Shown one piece after another: positions 7,232-14,830 of a DNA stretch of 64,000 nt. The notes under the pieces are model-generated. The model was given only the letters and a program-made list of their open reading frames with translations. It was not told where the DNA came from and searched no databases. The stretch covers positions 124,001-188,000 of the forward strand of contig NZ_JACBAZ010000001.1 of assembly GCF_013391475.1 (NCBI RefSeq). Direction: 5' to 3'. The stretch is from Oceaniferula marina. Lineage in GTDB: Bacteria > Verrucomicrobiota > Verrucomicrobiia > Verrucomicrobiales > Akkermansiaceae. The position numbers were made by a program, and so were the translations under genes. Within the stretch, counting starts at the first letter, position 1. Each line of letters begins with the position of its first letter.

Positions 7232-10036
7232 TTAATACCTGACGGATGTGACGTAAGGTTTTCCTTTTTGGAAGCGGACTTTGACCCGTTCGTCACGAGT
7301 GGTTTTATGGGTTCCTTTGATGACATCCGTTTTACAGACAAAGGTAAAGGTCGTGCCTTTGCCTGAGGCCGCATCCGTGATGTGCTTGAAGTCTGAATAC
7401 GAGCGGGCTGTATAGATTCTGGTTCCATGTTTTGCCCGGGATGTTTTTATTTTTTGTGTGATTTCCGCCCGGTTAAGCGTCCGGTCGCCATAGTATTCAG
7501 TGCTGTCTGAGTAGTAGGCCGCTTCGCCTGCCGGGGATTCACCACCCTCGGAGTCTCCCGCAGTGAGCCGTTTTTGATTAAATTCTTTGAGTCGTTCGAT
7601 CAGGGCGTCGTCGTCAAAGCTTCGGTCGTCTTCATCATCTTCTCCATCCTGGTCATCATCTCGTTTAATGCTCTTGTGTGACCCGATCAAAGGAATGCCA
7701 TTAAATTCGGCAATAGCAAAGAGTCCTTTTCGTTTCCCTTTAATGGTGAAGATTCCATCGCTCCATTCGTAGGTGTATTTGATCGAGACGACCCACGTTT
7801 GTTTGGAGTCTGAGAGGCGGGATGTTACAGAGTCGGGGTCAATGGTGTATGACCTGATTGACCAATGGGAGAACAGCTCGGAGGTTTCTTTTGCTATCTC
7901 TGTTCTGGATTTGTGGTTCTCCTGATCGTCACCCCAGTAGACCTGGGTGTGTAGTAGTTTCATTTGTTCGGCAGTGCTGTGCCTGCTGCTCCCTTTGTTG
8001 ATGAAAGCTTTTGCGACGGCAATGGCTTCTTCTTTTGTTATCCCTTCTGGGGCCTCCTTTTGAGGGGATAGCTTGATTGCTGGCAAACTGATCGGGCTGC
8101 CGATGCTGTTCATCTCGAACTTCTTTGTAGATTCCTGGAATCCCTGCGCTTTTACCGTCAATGTGTTTGGACCCTCTTGGTTTGCCCGGAATGAGCCTGA
8201 TTGAAGTTGGATTTTTTTTCCGTTTAGATAGAGGTCTGCTGTTTTCGGTTCTACAGTGATAGAGACGAGGGATTGATTTTTTTGAATGAACTTATCTGCT
8301 TTTTTGATGGATGCCTTGGCCTTGTCCTTCAGTGATTCGGGTATGTCTTCTCCTTTGAGCTCCTGGTTTGCATAGTAGATATTTTGATACTCTTCATCTG
8401 CGAGTGCTTCATTAAGATCATCAATGAGGTCTACAATTTTTGTTGATTGTTTGTCAGGTTTGAGTGTGACCGACCCCAGTTCGATGACGCCGTCGATCTC
8501 TTTGACGTTGAAATTAATCGATTGTGGTCGATAGCCATCAGCGGTAATTCTCAAGGTGCGGTTACCGAGCCCTTTGACTTTGATGCTGCCATTCTTCAAC
8601 GGGCATGGCGTGCCATTGATCGAAGTGGTGACTGCCCTCGGCTGGATATTGATTTTCACACTGGTGAGAGAGTTTTCGACCAGATGCGAGTATTGTTTTT
8701 TGAGCTTGTCGTAGTGGCTTTGCTGTTCCGGCGTCAGGCTGTTTCGTTCGATCCCGTCGAGAATGGCAAGTGCTTTTTCATGTTGCCTGACATCCAGATA
8801 GGTTTCTGCCTGGGTGAGTTTTTTAGGAGTGGTGGTGTCGGCGGGGGCAGCTTCAGGTGTTGTTTCAGCTGTTGTTTCGGACCAGTGTTTCCATGCGACC
8901 AGTCCTCCGGCTGTAACCAGAGTCAGCACGAGAACGGCAACGGCTCCGAAGAGTAAGATATGGGGCTTTTTGCTCCGTGGTGCTTGGCCGGATGGGGGTG
9001 TCGCGGCAATGGGAGAATTGGGGCCTAGTGATGATGTCGGACCTGTCGAATGTGGTGGCGGAGAGTGTGGTGGTGGAGAATGAAAGCTCGACTCGGGAGT
9101 GGCTGTTGCCGGTGATGGAGTGGTGGTGGTCGAGTGAAGCGTTAGATGATCTCTCCAGGCGGAAATGGATTGTGGCCGCTGGCTTTCCGCCATTTCGAGA
9201 GCTTGGTCAATTCCTTCCAAAAAGGATGGAGGAAAGCCGATATACTGGGAAGCGGTGTCTGATAATTTCGGTTGAGGGTCAGGTTGTTGGTTGCGATGCG
9301 CATCACTCCGATCACTGGCCGGAACCGGCTGTTTGCCTGTGATCATGAAATAGGCACAGGCGGCAAGAGCGTAGATGTCACTCCAGGGGCCCTGATACTT
9401 GGCATCGGTCGAATACTGTTCTACGGGAGCGTAGCCTGGAGTGATGATACTGGTTACATCCTGGGTTTTGCCACTGATCTGCTGGCGAGCTGCTCCGAAA
9501 TCAATCAGCATCGGTTTACCTTCGCTAGAGATGATGATGTTGTCGGGTTTGATATCGCGGTGTAGCGTGTTGGCCTGGTGCACGATCTCGAGCCCATCCA
9601 TCAGGGCCAGTAGGATGGCTTGCACTTTTTCATAGGGCAGGGGGCCGTTGTTTTTGACAACTTGTTTCAGGCTAAGGCCTTCGACAAAGGGCATGACCAT
9701 GTAAGCCGTCTGATGGGCCTCGAAGAGGCGGTAGACGTGTACGATGTTCGGGTGGTTGAAACTAGCGAGAATCTGAGCTTCTTTCAGGAAAGAATCCACG
9801 GCCCATCGGAAGTCGGATTCCAGACTGCGGGTCTGGGCGATCACACTGTATCCGTCTCCGCGGGTGGCAATCCCGTCCGGCAGTAGCTCCTTGATTGCTA
9901 CTTTTTTACGTAAATTGACATCTTCCGCAAGATACGTGATTCCAAAGCCCCCTTTGCCGAGGACGGATTCGATGCGGTAGTCTTTGATTTGGCTGCCTTG
10001 GGGAAGGCAGTGAGAAGGGTATTCAGGGGGAGTCAT
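7232..10036 (-). CDS. Large transmembrane Ser/Thr kinase with PEGA-like and NTF2-like domains
   Basis: The protein has 934 residues. Kinase domain, about 20-300: VLGKGGFGITY, Lys in AIKELLP near 49, HRDIKPDN, DFGAARQ, GYAPVEQYS. A Pro/Ser/His linker with repeated PPPHS follows, then one helix near 358-380. The periplasmic part holds a helical stretch, two PEGA-like beta units (near 455-520 and 590-655, with INGTPC and LNGKKI turns), and two segments resembling the YYGxxxxxR domains of the kinase at 1-2035. A run of Asp/Glu (DDDQDGEDDEDD) separates the last two. All catalytic residues are present. It is transcribed on its own and converges on the phosphatase gene. Probable job: senses an envelope state and phosphorylates the FHA proteins. 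The name of the ligand cannot be read from sequence. Confidence 0.93.
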   Translation of the reverse strand: MTPPEYPSHCLPQGSQIKDYRIESVLGKGGFGITYLAEDVNLRKKVAIKELLPDGIATRGDGYSVIAQTRSLESDFRWAVDSFLKEAQILASFNHPNIVHVYRLFEAHQTAYMVMPFVEGLSLKQVVKNNGPLPYEKVQAILLALMDGLEIVHQANTLHRDIKPDNIIISSEGKPMLIDFGAARQQISGKTQDVTSIITPGYAPVEQYSTDAKYQGPWSDIYALAACAYFMITGKQPVPASDRSDAHRNQQPDPQPKLSDTASQYIGFPPSFLEGIDQALEMAESQRPQSISAWRDHLTLHSTTTTPSPATATPESSFHSPPPHSPPPHSTGPTSSLGPNSPIAATPPSGQAPRSKKPHILLFGAVAVLVLTLVTAGGLVAWKHWSETTAETTPEAAPADTTTPKKLTQAETYLDVRQHEKALAILDGIERNSLTPEQQSHYDKLKKQYSHLVENSLTSVKINIQPRAVTTSINGTPCPLKNGSIKVKGLGNRTLRITADGYRPQSINFNVKEIDGVIELGSVTLKPDKQSTKIVDLIDDLNEALADEEYQNIYYANQELKGEDIPESLKDKAKASIKKADKFIQKNQSLVSITVEPKTADLYLNGKKIQLQSGSFRANQEGPNTLTVKAQGFQESTKKFEMNSIGSPISLPAIKLSPQKEAPEGITKEEAIAVAKAFINKGSSRHSTAEQMKLLHTQVYWGDDQENHKSRTEIAKETSELFSHWSIRSYTIDPDSVTSRLSDSKQTWVVSIKYTYEWSDGIFTIKGKRKGLFAIAEFNGIPLIGSHKSIKRDDDQDGEDDEDDRSFDDDALIERLKEFNQKRLTAGDSEGGESPAGEAAYYSDSTEYYGDRTLNRAEITQKIKTSRAKHGTRIYTARSYSDFKHITDAASGKGTTFTFVCKTDVIKGTHKTTRDERVKVRFQKGKPYVTSVRY

Positions 10037-10060
10037 GTTCGCGTGCGTAACAACCTGAAC

Positions 10061-10088
10061 AATGTATGAAAGATAGGATGGCTTACAA
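10061..10088 (-). promoter_or_regulatory. Weak candidate promoter for the 934-residue kinase
   Basis: On the minus strand TTGTAA (10083-10088) and TACATT (10061-10066) are separated by 16 bp, each matching four of six consensus positions. This would give a 5' leader of under 30 nt before ATG 10036. Weak evidence from spacing alone. Confidence 0.22.
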
Positions 10089-10148
10089 GAATTAGTTTAA
10101 ATTAACACGTCATGACAGATATGTGGATTTGTTCAAGCGACAGGCGTA

Positions 10149-10181
10149 AATGCGTTTGATTGGACCGTGAATGCGTTTGAT
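10149..10181. repeat. Direct repeat AATGCGTTTGAT, copies 21 bp apart
   Basis: Two perfect 12-bp copies (10149-10160 and 10170-10181; 15 of 16 bases match if extended to the following GGA) sit just after the photolyase stop and more than 110 bp before the kinase start. A 21-bp offset puts both on one face of the helix, as for a dimeric regulator. No function is known. Confidence 0.5.
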
Positions 10182-10191
10182 GGGATCTCTA

Positions 10192-11664
10192 CTAGGGCGA
10201 ATATTGCTTTTTGATTTCGGTGAAGCGGCGGTAGGCTTCGAGTGCCCGTTCCCGGCCTTCGGTGTGTGGAATGATGGGAGAAGGGTAAGCCGGGGCTCCT
10301 GATGCAGCCTTGGGGAGGCTTGCATGTCCTGGGAAATCCCAAGGGGTGTGGATCCATTTGGCCGGAAGGTCCCGAAGTTCGGGGATCCAGGTTCGGATGT
10401 AGCTGCCGTCGGGGTCGAATTTTTTGCTTTGTAGGATGGGGTTGAAAATTCGGAAATAGGGTGAAGCGTCGGCTCCTGAGCCTGCGATCCATTGCCAGCC
10501 CATGGTGTTGTTTGCGAGGTCGGCATCGACCAGGGTGTCCCAGAACCAACGGGCACCTTCCTGCCATGGTTGGAGCAGGTGTTTGACGAGGAATGAGGCG
10601 GTGATCATCCGCACTCGGTTGTGCATCCATCCGGTCTGCCAGAGTTGGCGCATGCCGGCATCGATGATCGGGAAGCCGGTTGTCCCATCTTGCCAGCGTT
10701 GCAAGTGGTCACGATTGAATTTCCATGGGAATAGATCGTATTCCGGTTTTAAGGCATGGGATTGACTGTGTGGGTAGTGATAGAGTAAATGAGCGGAAAA
10801 CTCACGCCAGTAGAGTTGCCTCAGGATGCCGGACTGCGCAGTTTCGGCGGATGCAGAGTGCTGGATGAGATGGTGGTGGAATTCATGAGGGCTGATTTGG
10901 CCAAAGTGCAAATAAGCTGAAAGCTGACTGGTGCCGTCGATAGCCGGGATGTCTCGCTGGTCATGATAGTTGCAGCAATGGATAGCGGTTTTTTGTAGCT
11001 GACTGAGGCCCGATTTACGTGTCGCTTGCCAATGCTGTGAGATTCCAGTGTCCCAGTTTTTTGTTGGTAGGAGATTGAGTTTTTCCAAGTTACAGCATCC
11101 GGGGATCTGTCCGGAATAGGAACGATGGCCGGAGTGGGTTATACTCAGGTCATCTGAATGGATCGGTGGTCTCGGCGGGTCTTGCAGACAATGTTTCCAA
11201 AAGGGCGTGAATACCTGGAACGGCTTGCCTGAGCGGTTTCTGAGGCTGAGGGGGTCGCACAAGAGGCTGCCATTCATGCTTTCGACGGAAATCCCTTGTT
11301 TCGTGAGAGCCGCTTTGATTTTCGAGTCCCTCTCTACGAAAGCGGGTTCGTAGCAACGGTTCCAGACGATCGCTTTGGCTCCGCTTGAGTGGAGAATATG
11401 ATCTAATATCGATTGGCTCGATTGGTTCGTTTCGGCCTTGAAGATGAGTAGCTGGCTTCCGCTCTGTTTGAGTTGGGCCGAGAGATCTTGTAGTGCTTGG
11501 TGCAACCACCATTTCGATGCCGCCCCTCTGCTCCACGGTTGTTCTTCTCCCGGAGCGTGGATATAAATCGGGAGAATGGGGGCTTTTCGTTTCAGCGCCC
11601 AGTTCCAGGCCGGGTTGTCATCAAGCCGGAGGTCTCTTCTAAACCAGACAATGGTGGAGGACAT
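10192..11664 (-). CDS. phrB: Deoxyribodipyrimidine photolyase
   Basis: The protein has 490 residues, the normal length for a class I CPD photolyase, and uses light to split cyclobutane pyrimidine dimers. The N-terminal antenna domain begins with IVWFRRDLRLDDNPAW. The FAD-binding C-terminal half is clear: TSQLSAYLHFGQISPHEF, WREFSAHLLYHYP, then GFPIIDAGMRQLWQTGWMHN, RVRMITASFLVKHL, and NNTMGWQWIAGSG near 400. The gene starts 1 nt after the stop of the crtO-like gene, so it belongs to the carotenoid operon. Joining DNA photorepair to pigment synthesis is common in light-exposed bacteria. Deazaflavin versus folate antenna cannot be decided by eye. Confidence 0.95.
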   Translation of the reverse strand: MSSTIVWFRRDLRLDDNPAWNWALKRKAPILPIYIHAPGEEQPWSRGAASKWWLHQALQDLSAQLKQSGSQLLIFKAETNQSSQSILDHILHSSGAKAIVWNRCYEPAFVERDSKIKAALTKQGISVESMNGSLLCDPLSLRNRSGKPFQVFTPFWKHCLQDPPRPPIHSDDLSITHSGHRSYSGQIPGCCNLEKLNLLPTKNWDTGISQHWQATRKSGLSQLQKTAIHCCNYHDQRDIPAIDGTSQLSAYLHFGQISPHEFHHHLIQHSASAETAQSGILRQLYWREFSAHLLYHYPHSQSHALKPEYDLFPWKFNRDHLQRWQDGTTGFPIIDAGMRQLWQTGWMHNRVRMITASFLVKHLLQPWQEGARWFWDTLVDADLANNTMGWQWIAGSGADASPYFRIFNPILQSKKFDPDGSYIRTWIPELRDLPAKWIHTPWDFPGHASLPKAASGAPAYPSPIIPHTEGRERALEAYRRFTEIKKQYSP

Positions 11665-11665
11665 G

Positions 11666-12136
11666 TTAGATTGATTGGGTCGATGGGTGGAGGATTCGGA
11701 TCAGGCGGATACGCGTGTATCTGAGATTGAGAATGCAAGGTAGGTTGGACAAGGTGGCGTAGATGAGAATGATGAGGTGATAAGGGGAGGGCGTCCAGAC
11801 AATGAAGCATGAAATGGCGAGCCATTGTAGCCAGTGTGAACATTCCCCGCGTCTGGTTTCTTTGACGAAGGTTTCCAGATACTCTCGTTCAGTTGATTGG
11901 AGGGAGCTCTTTGAAAACCCCTTGAGCCAAGGGGCTCCATCCGGAAGGTAATGCTTCCAGCGTTTGATTTGGAATAAACGAAGATAAAGCCGGAGGTTTT
12001 GTTCTTTTTTATCGAGAGGTCGAGAAAAGCAGCTTTCCGGCAGTTGCGTTATTCCCCATGCGATGAGCAAATGGGCCATGGGGATGCCGAGGGCATTGAT
12101 GCCGGCAATCCAGTAAGGATGGAGTTCGATCCACAT
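11666..12136 (-). CDS. crtO: CrtO-like glycosyl-carotenoate acyltransferase
   Basis: The protein has 156 residues, close to the roughly 165 of Staphylococcus aureus CrtO, which adds a fatty acyl chain to the sugar of glycosyl diaponeurosporenoate. It is an integral membrane protein: helices near 10-30 and 105-140. Shared blocks with the staphylococcal enzyme as I remember it are KRWKHYLPDG, ETRRGECSHW and the end segment IYATLSNLPCILNLRYTRIR followed by a Leu/Ile-rich tail. It lies between crtQ (10-nt gap) and the photolyase (1-nt gap), keeping the P-Q neighbourhood of the staphyloxanthin operon. The family call is good despite the short length; the acyl chain transferred is not predictable. 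Confidence 0.82.
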   Translation of the reverse strand: MWIELHPYWIAGINALGIPMAHLLIAWGITQLPESCFSRPLDKKEQNLRLYLRLFQIKRWKHYLPDGAPWLKGFSKSSLQSTEREYLETFVKETRRGECSHWLQWLAISCFIVWTPSPYHLIILIYATLSNLPCILNLRYTRIRLIRILHPSTQSI

Positions 12137-12145
12137 GGTATGAGT

Positions 12146-13270
12146 TCAGGACGTTGGTCGACCTTTCCAGAGGATGTTTCGCCCCCGGCGTTTGTCGATG
12201 ATGGATGAAAAAAAGAGATACTGATAGAATATCAGACTGACTGGATAACAGAGGGCATTGACCCAAGAAAAGTTACCGGCCATACGAAAGGCGATCAGGC
12301 ATTGGAAAACATAGACGATGTAGGCGATCAGGCTGAGTGGTAAAAATGCCGGGGGAACAAAAGGGGTGCACATGCATGCGAGGGAGACCAGAGAGAACAT
12401 AGCTCCGGTGATCCAGATGGAGCTAAGAGCCAATGCCGTTGGGTTGGCTTGGGCTGCACCTGAGGAAAAACCTTTTTTCCAACTCGAGATCAATTCGCTC
12501 ATGCCTCCCGGGAACATACGCATCTCGATCTGCCCACGACCTAGCCGACAATCCCGAGGGATTCCACACTTGGCAAGTTGTCGGGCTAAGCTGAAATTTT
12601 CGAGGATCTCCCCCTTGACCGATGTATGCCCGCCTACACGTTGGTAGTCGTGTTTGGAGATGAATAAGCACTGACCGAACAGGGCCGAGTCGGGGTTGGA
12701 TTTATGGTGGATTCCGAAGGCATTGGCTCCAGCCAGCATCAAGACATTGAAAAAAGCGGAGAACTCTTCATAGTTTTTTTCGATGCGATGATAGGGGGCG
12801 ACTGAGATACAGGCCTGCTTGTCCTCGTAGTTGAGGATCAGATATTCGAGGGCCGTAGGCTTGAGTTCGGTATCGGCATCGAGAAAGAGCAGGAGTTCCC
12901 CATGGGCAGTGTCAGCCCCTTGTTGGCATGCCCAGGACTTTCCCAGCCATCCTTGCGGTGCCTTTTTTCCCTCGTGCACGCGGGCTCCACCTTGTGCAGC
13001 GACTGCCGCAGTGGAATCCTCCGACTGATCATTGACAACAATGATTTCATGTGGCTTCTGAGATTGTCTGGCCAGCGAGTTGAGTAGTTTCGAGATGTTC
13101 TGCTCCTCGTTGCGTGCCGGGATGATGATGCTGACTTTGGGATTGAGGGGGGGATTGTTGTCTGGTAATGCCTTACCGATTTTCCTGTGATCCATGTAGC
13201 GTGGTTTGCCAAGGACGAACCAGAATGCGGGGGCGCAGACCAATGCCAGAATGGGAAGGATGACGAGCAT
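12146..13270 (-). CDS. crtQ: CrtQ-like carotenoid glycosyltransferase (family 2)
   Basis: The protein has 374 residues, matching the 375 of S. aureus CrtQ, which joins a sugar to the carotenoic acid. N-terminal membrane anchor; GT2 catalytic core with VSIIIPARNEEQNI, VVNDQSEDST, GKSWACQQGAD and the metal motif FLDADTELK. Then come the family's SVAPYH and FSAFFNV blocks, and two or three C-terminal helices (about 270-345) before a final WKGR. The start ATG 13270 sits 2 nt after a run of nine C on the coding strand. The gene is 25 nt from crtP upstream and 9 nt from crtO downstream. Rubritalea carotenoids carry xylose esters, so the donor could be UDP-xylose rather than UDP-glucose; that is inference. 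Confidence 0.85.
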   Translation of the reverse strand: MLVILPILALVCAPAFWFVLGKPRYMDHRKIGKALPDNNPPLNPKVSIIIPARNEEQNISKLLNSLARQSQKPHEIIVVNDQSEDSTAAVAAQGGARVHEGKKAPQGWLGKSWACQQGADTAHGELLLFLDADTELKPTALEYLILNYEDKQACISVAPYHRIEKNYEEFSAFFNVLMLAGANAFGIHHKSNPDSALFGQCLFISKHDYQRVGGHTSVKGEILENFSLARQLAKCGIPRDCRLGRGQIEMRMFPGGMSELISSWKKGFSSGAAQANPTALALSSIWITGAMFSLVSLACMCTPFVPPAFLPLSLIAYIVYVFQCLIAFRMAGNFSWVNALCYPVSLIFYQYLFFSSIIDKRRGRNILWKGRPTS

Positions 13271-13271
13271 A

Positions 13272-13280
13272 GGGGGGGGG
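13272..13280. repeat. Nine-base homopolymer next to the crtQ start codon
   Basis: Nine G on the plus strand (nine C on the coding strand) occupy the place where a ribosome-binding site would be, 2 nt before the crtQ ATG. Slippage here would change the leader, not the reading frame. Confidence 0.8.
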
Positions 13281-13295
13281 ATGAGGTGGGGTGGC

Positions 13296-14795
13296 TTAGC
13301 TCACCGGGTGTCGTTGCATGATGCGGTCCGCACATTTTTGTCCGGAGAGAACGACCATGGGCATGCCGCCCCCAGGGTTGGTGCTGCCTCCGGTGAAGTA
13401 GAGGTTGCGATACTTGCTGGAGGTTTTGGGGGCTTTGAACCCGTAGTTCTTTTTCCAGTCGGTGACCACACCGTAGATGGACCCCCGGTTGGACCGATAC
13501 ATTCGTTCGATGTCGACCGGTGTGAGTAGGTCTTCGGTGATGATGCTGTCGCGTAAGCCGGTGAGTCCGCAGCGTTCCATTTTGTCCAGGCAGCGATCTT
13601 TCAGGGCGAGATAATCTTCATGGCTGATACCGGACCCGTCTTTGAGGGGGGGGATATGCGGTAGGATTTTGATGTTGTCGCATCCGTCGGGAGCTTTGTC
13701 CGGGTCGGTCCGGGTTGGGGCTACGACGTAAAGTGTGGGGTCGTCAGGGAGTTGTTCTTTGTGGAAGACCGTGTCGAAATGCTTGTGTTGGTTTTCTGAG
13801 TAGAAAAAGTTATGGTGGGCAAGTTGAGGGAACAGTCGGTCGGTTCCGATATGGAGCACGATGCCTGAACAGGCGGGGGCAAATTTTTCCAGCTGCCGGG
13901 TGAAATGTTCGGGTTCTTTGAGTAGGTGTTGATAGGTCGGAATGACTTCCATGTTGCTGACCACCAAATCGGATTCAATGTGCGTCCCATCGGCGAGTGT
14001 GATACCCGTCACTTGTTTGCCTGCTGTAGTGATCTGCGAGACATCGGCATTCAGGTGCACCGGGATATTCATTTCATCCATTAGTCGGCCGAGTCCGACA
14101 GCGAGTTGATACATGCCCCCGCGAACGTACCAGAGTCCGTAATCAAACTGAATGATCGGCATCAGGTTCATGTAACCCGGGGCGTCAAGTGCGGATGATC
14201 CGACGTATTTGATGAAATATTCGAAGATCATGCGGAGCTTCGGATCGCTGAAGTGGCTGGCAATGGTTTCGGCCATGCTGCGGTTGTAATCGATTTTACC
14301 TCCTAGCAAGCTGAGTTTGTAGTGGCAAAGAAACTCCCACAAGGTATCGAGCCCTTTATCAAAATAGCCGCTGTCGACGATCTGATACTGGCGGCGGGCG
14401 TATTCAAGAAACCCTTGAAGTTCCTGCCAGTGGGCGTTGGGTTCACCTGGCAATTTTGCCAGCTCCTGTTTCATCAAGTCGTCCTCCTGATAGAGGTCGA
14501 TGCTTGGACCTGACTCGAAAAAATTCCTCCAGTGTGGAGTAACCGCATCCAGTTGCACGTAGTCTTCCATTTTTTTTCCAGCCCTTTCGAACAAGGATTC
14601 GAACATTTGAGGTAGAGTGAAAATCGAGGGGCCAAGATCAAAGGTAAACCCGTCTTTTTCCATCACGTTGAGTTTCCCTCCGATCTGTGGATTTTTTTCG
14701 TAGACTTGCACGTCATAGCCTGCAGCCTTCAGAGAAATGGCTGCGGAGAGTCCCCCAAGACCGGCACCAATAACAGAAACACGTGTTGATTGCAT
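13296..14795 (-). CDS. crtP: CrtP-like 4,4'-diaponeurosporene oxygenase
   Basis: The protein has 499 residues from ATG 14795; an upstream ATG at 14822 is in frame but leaves little room for a promoter. It is an FAD-dependent carotenoid desaturase-family oxidase. The dinucleotide-binding motif is VIGAGLGGLSAAISLKAAGY. It matches S. aureus CrtP (about 497 residues), as I remember it, much better than CrtN: GPSIFTLPQMFESLF, FIKYVGSS, GLWYVRGGMYQLA, VSNMEVIPTY, PQLAHHNFFYSEN, KILPHIPP and the C-terminal STNPGGGMPMVVLSGQ. It should oxidise a terminal methyl of a C30 carotenoid to an aldehyde. A C8 run lies inside the coding region at 13646-13653. The first genes of the pathway, crtM and crtN, are not in this window. 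Confidence 0.88.
   Translation of the reverse strand: MQSTRVSVIGAGLGGLSAAISLKAAGYDVQVYEKNPQIGGKLNVMEKDGFTFDLGPSIFTLPQMFESLFERAGKKMEDYVQLDAVTPHWRNFFESGPSIDLYQEDDLMKQELAKLPGEPNAHWQELQGFLEYARRQYQIVDSGYFDKGLDTLWEFLCHYKLSLLGGKIDYNRSMAETIASHFSDPKLRMIFEYFIKYVGSSALDAPGYMNLMPIIQFDYGLWYVRGGMYQLAVGLGRLMDEMNIPVHLNADVSQITTAGKQVTGITLADGTHIESDLVVSNMEVIPTYQHLLKEPEHFTRQLEKFAPACSGIVLHIGTDRLFPQLAHHNFFYSENQHKHFDTVFHKEQLPDDPTLYVVAPTRTDPDKAPDGCDNIKILPHIPPLKDGSGISHEDYLALKDRCLDKMERCGLTGLRDSIITEDLLTPVDIERMYRSNRGSIYGVVTDWKKNYGFKAPKTSSKYRNLYFTGGSTNPGGGMPMVVLSGQKCADRIMQRHPVS
13646..13653. repeat. Eight-base homopolymer inside crtP
   Basis: Eight G on the plus strand (eight C on the coding strand) encode the Pro-Pro of KILPHIPPLKD. 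A one-base slip would shift the frame and truncate the oxygenase. Conserved in protein sequence, so it may be only codon choice. Confidence 0.7.
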
Positions 14796-14830
14796 AATCC
14801 TAACTTGAATCAGAATAAGCACTTGTCAAT

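Noticed and set aside
1-10036. Type VI secretion signalling genes (PpkA, PppA, Fha)
   Set aside because: The kinase, PP2C and FHA set is similar, but no Tss structural gene is present and a MotA/ExbB-like protein with vWA partners is not part of that system.
14824-14829. Perfect minus-strand TTGACA upstream of crtP as a promoter
   Set aside because: No -10 hexamer at the right spacing (AAGTTA at 17 bp), and initiation there would give a leaderless message; evidence too thin to list.
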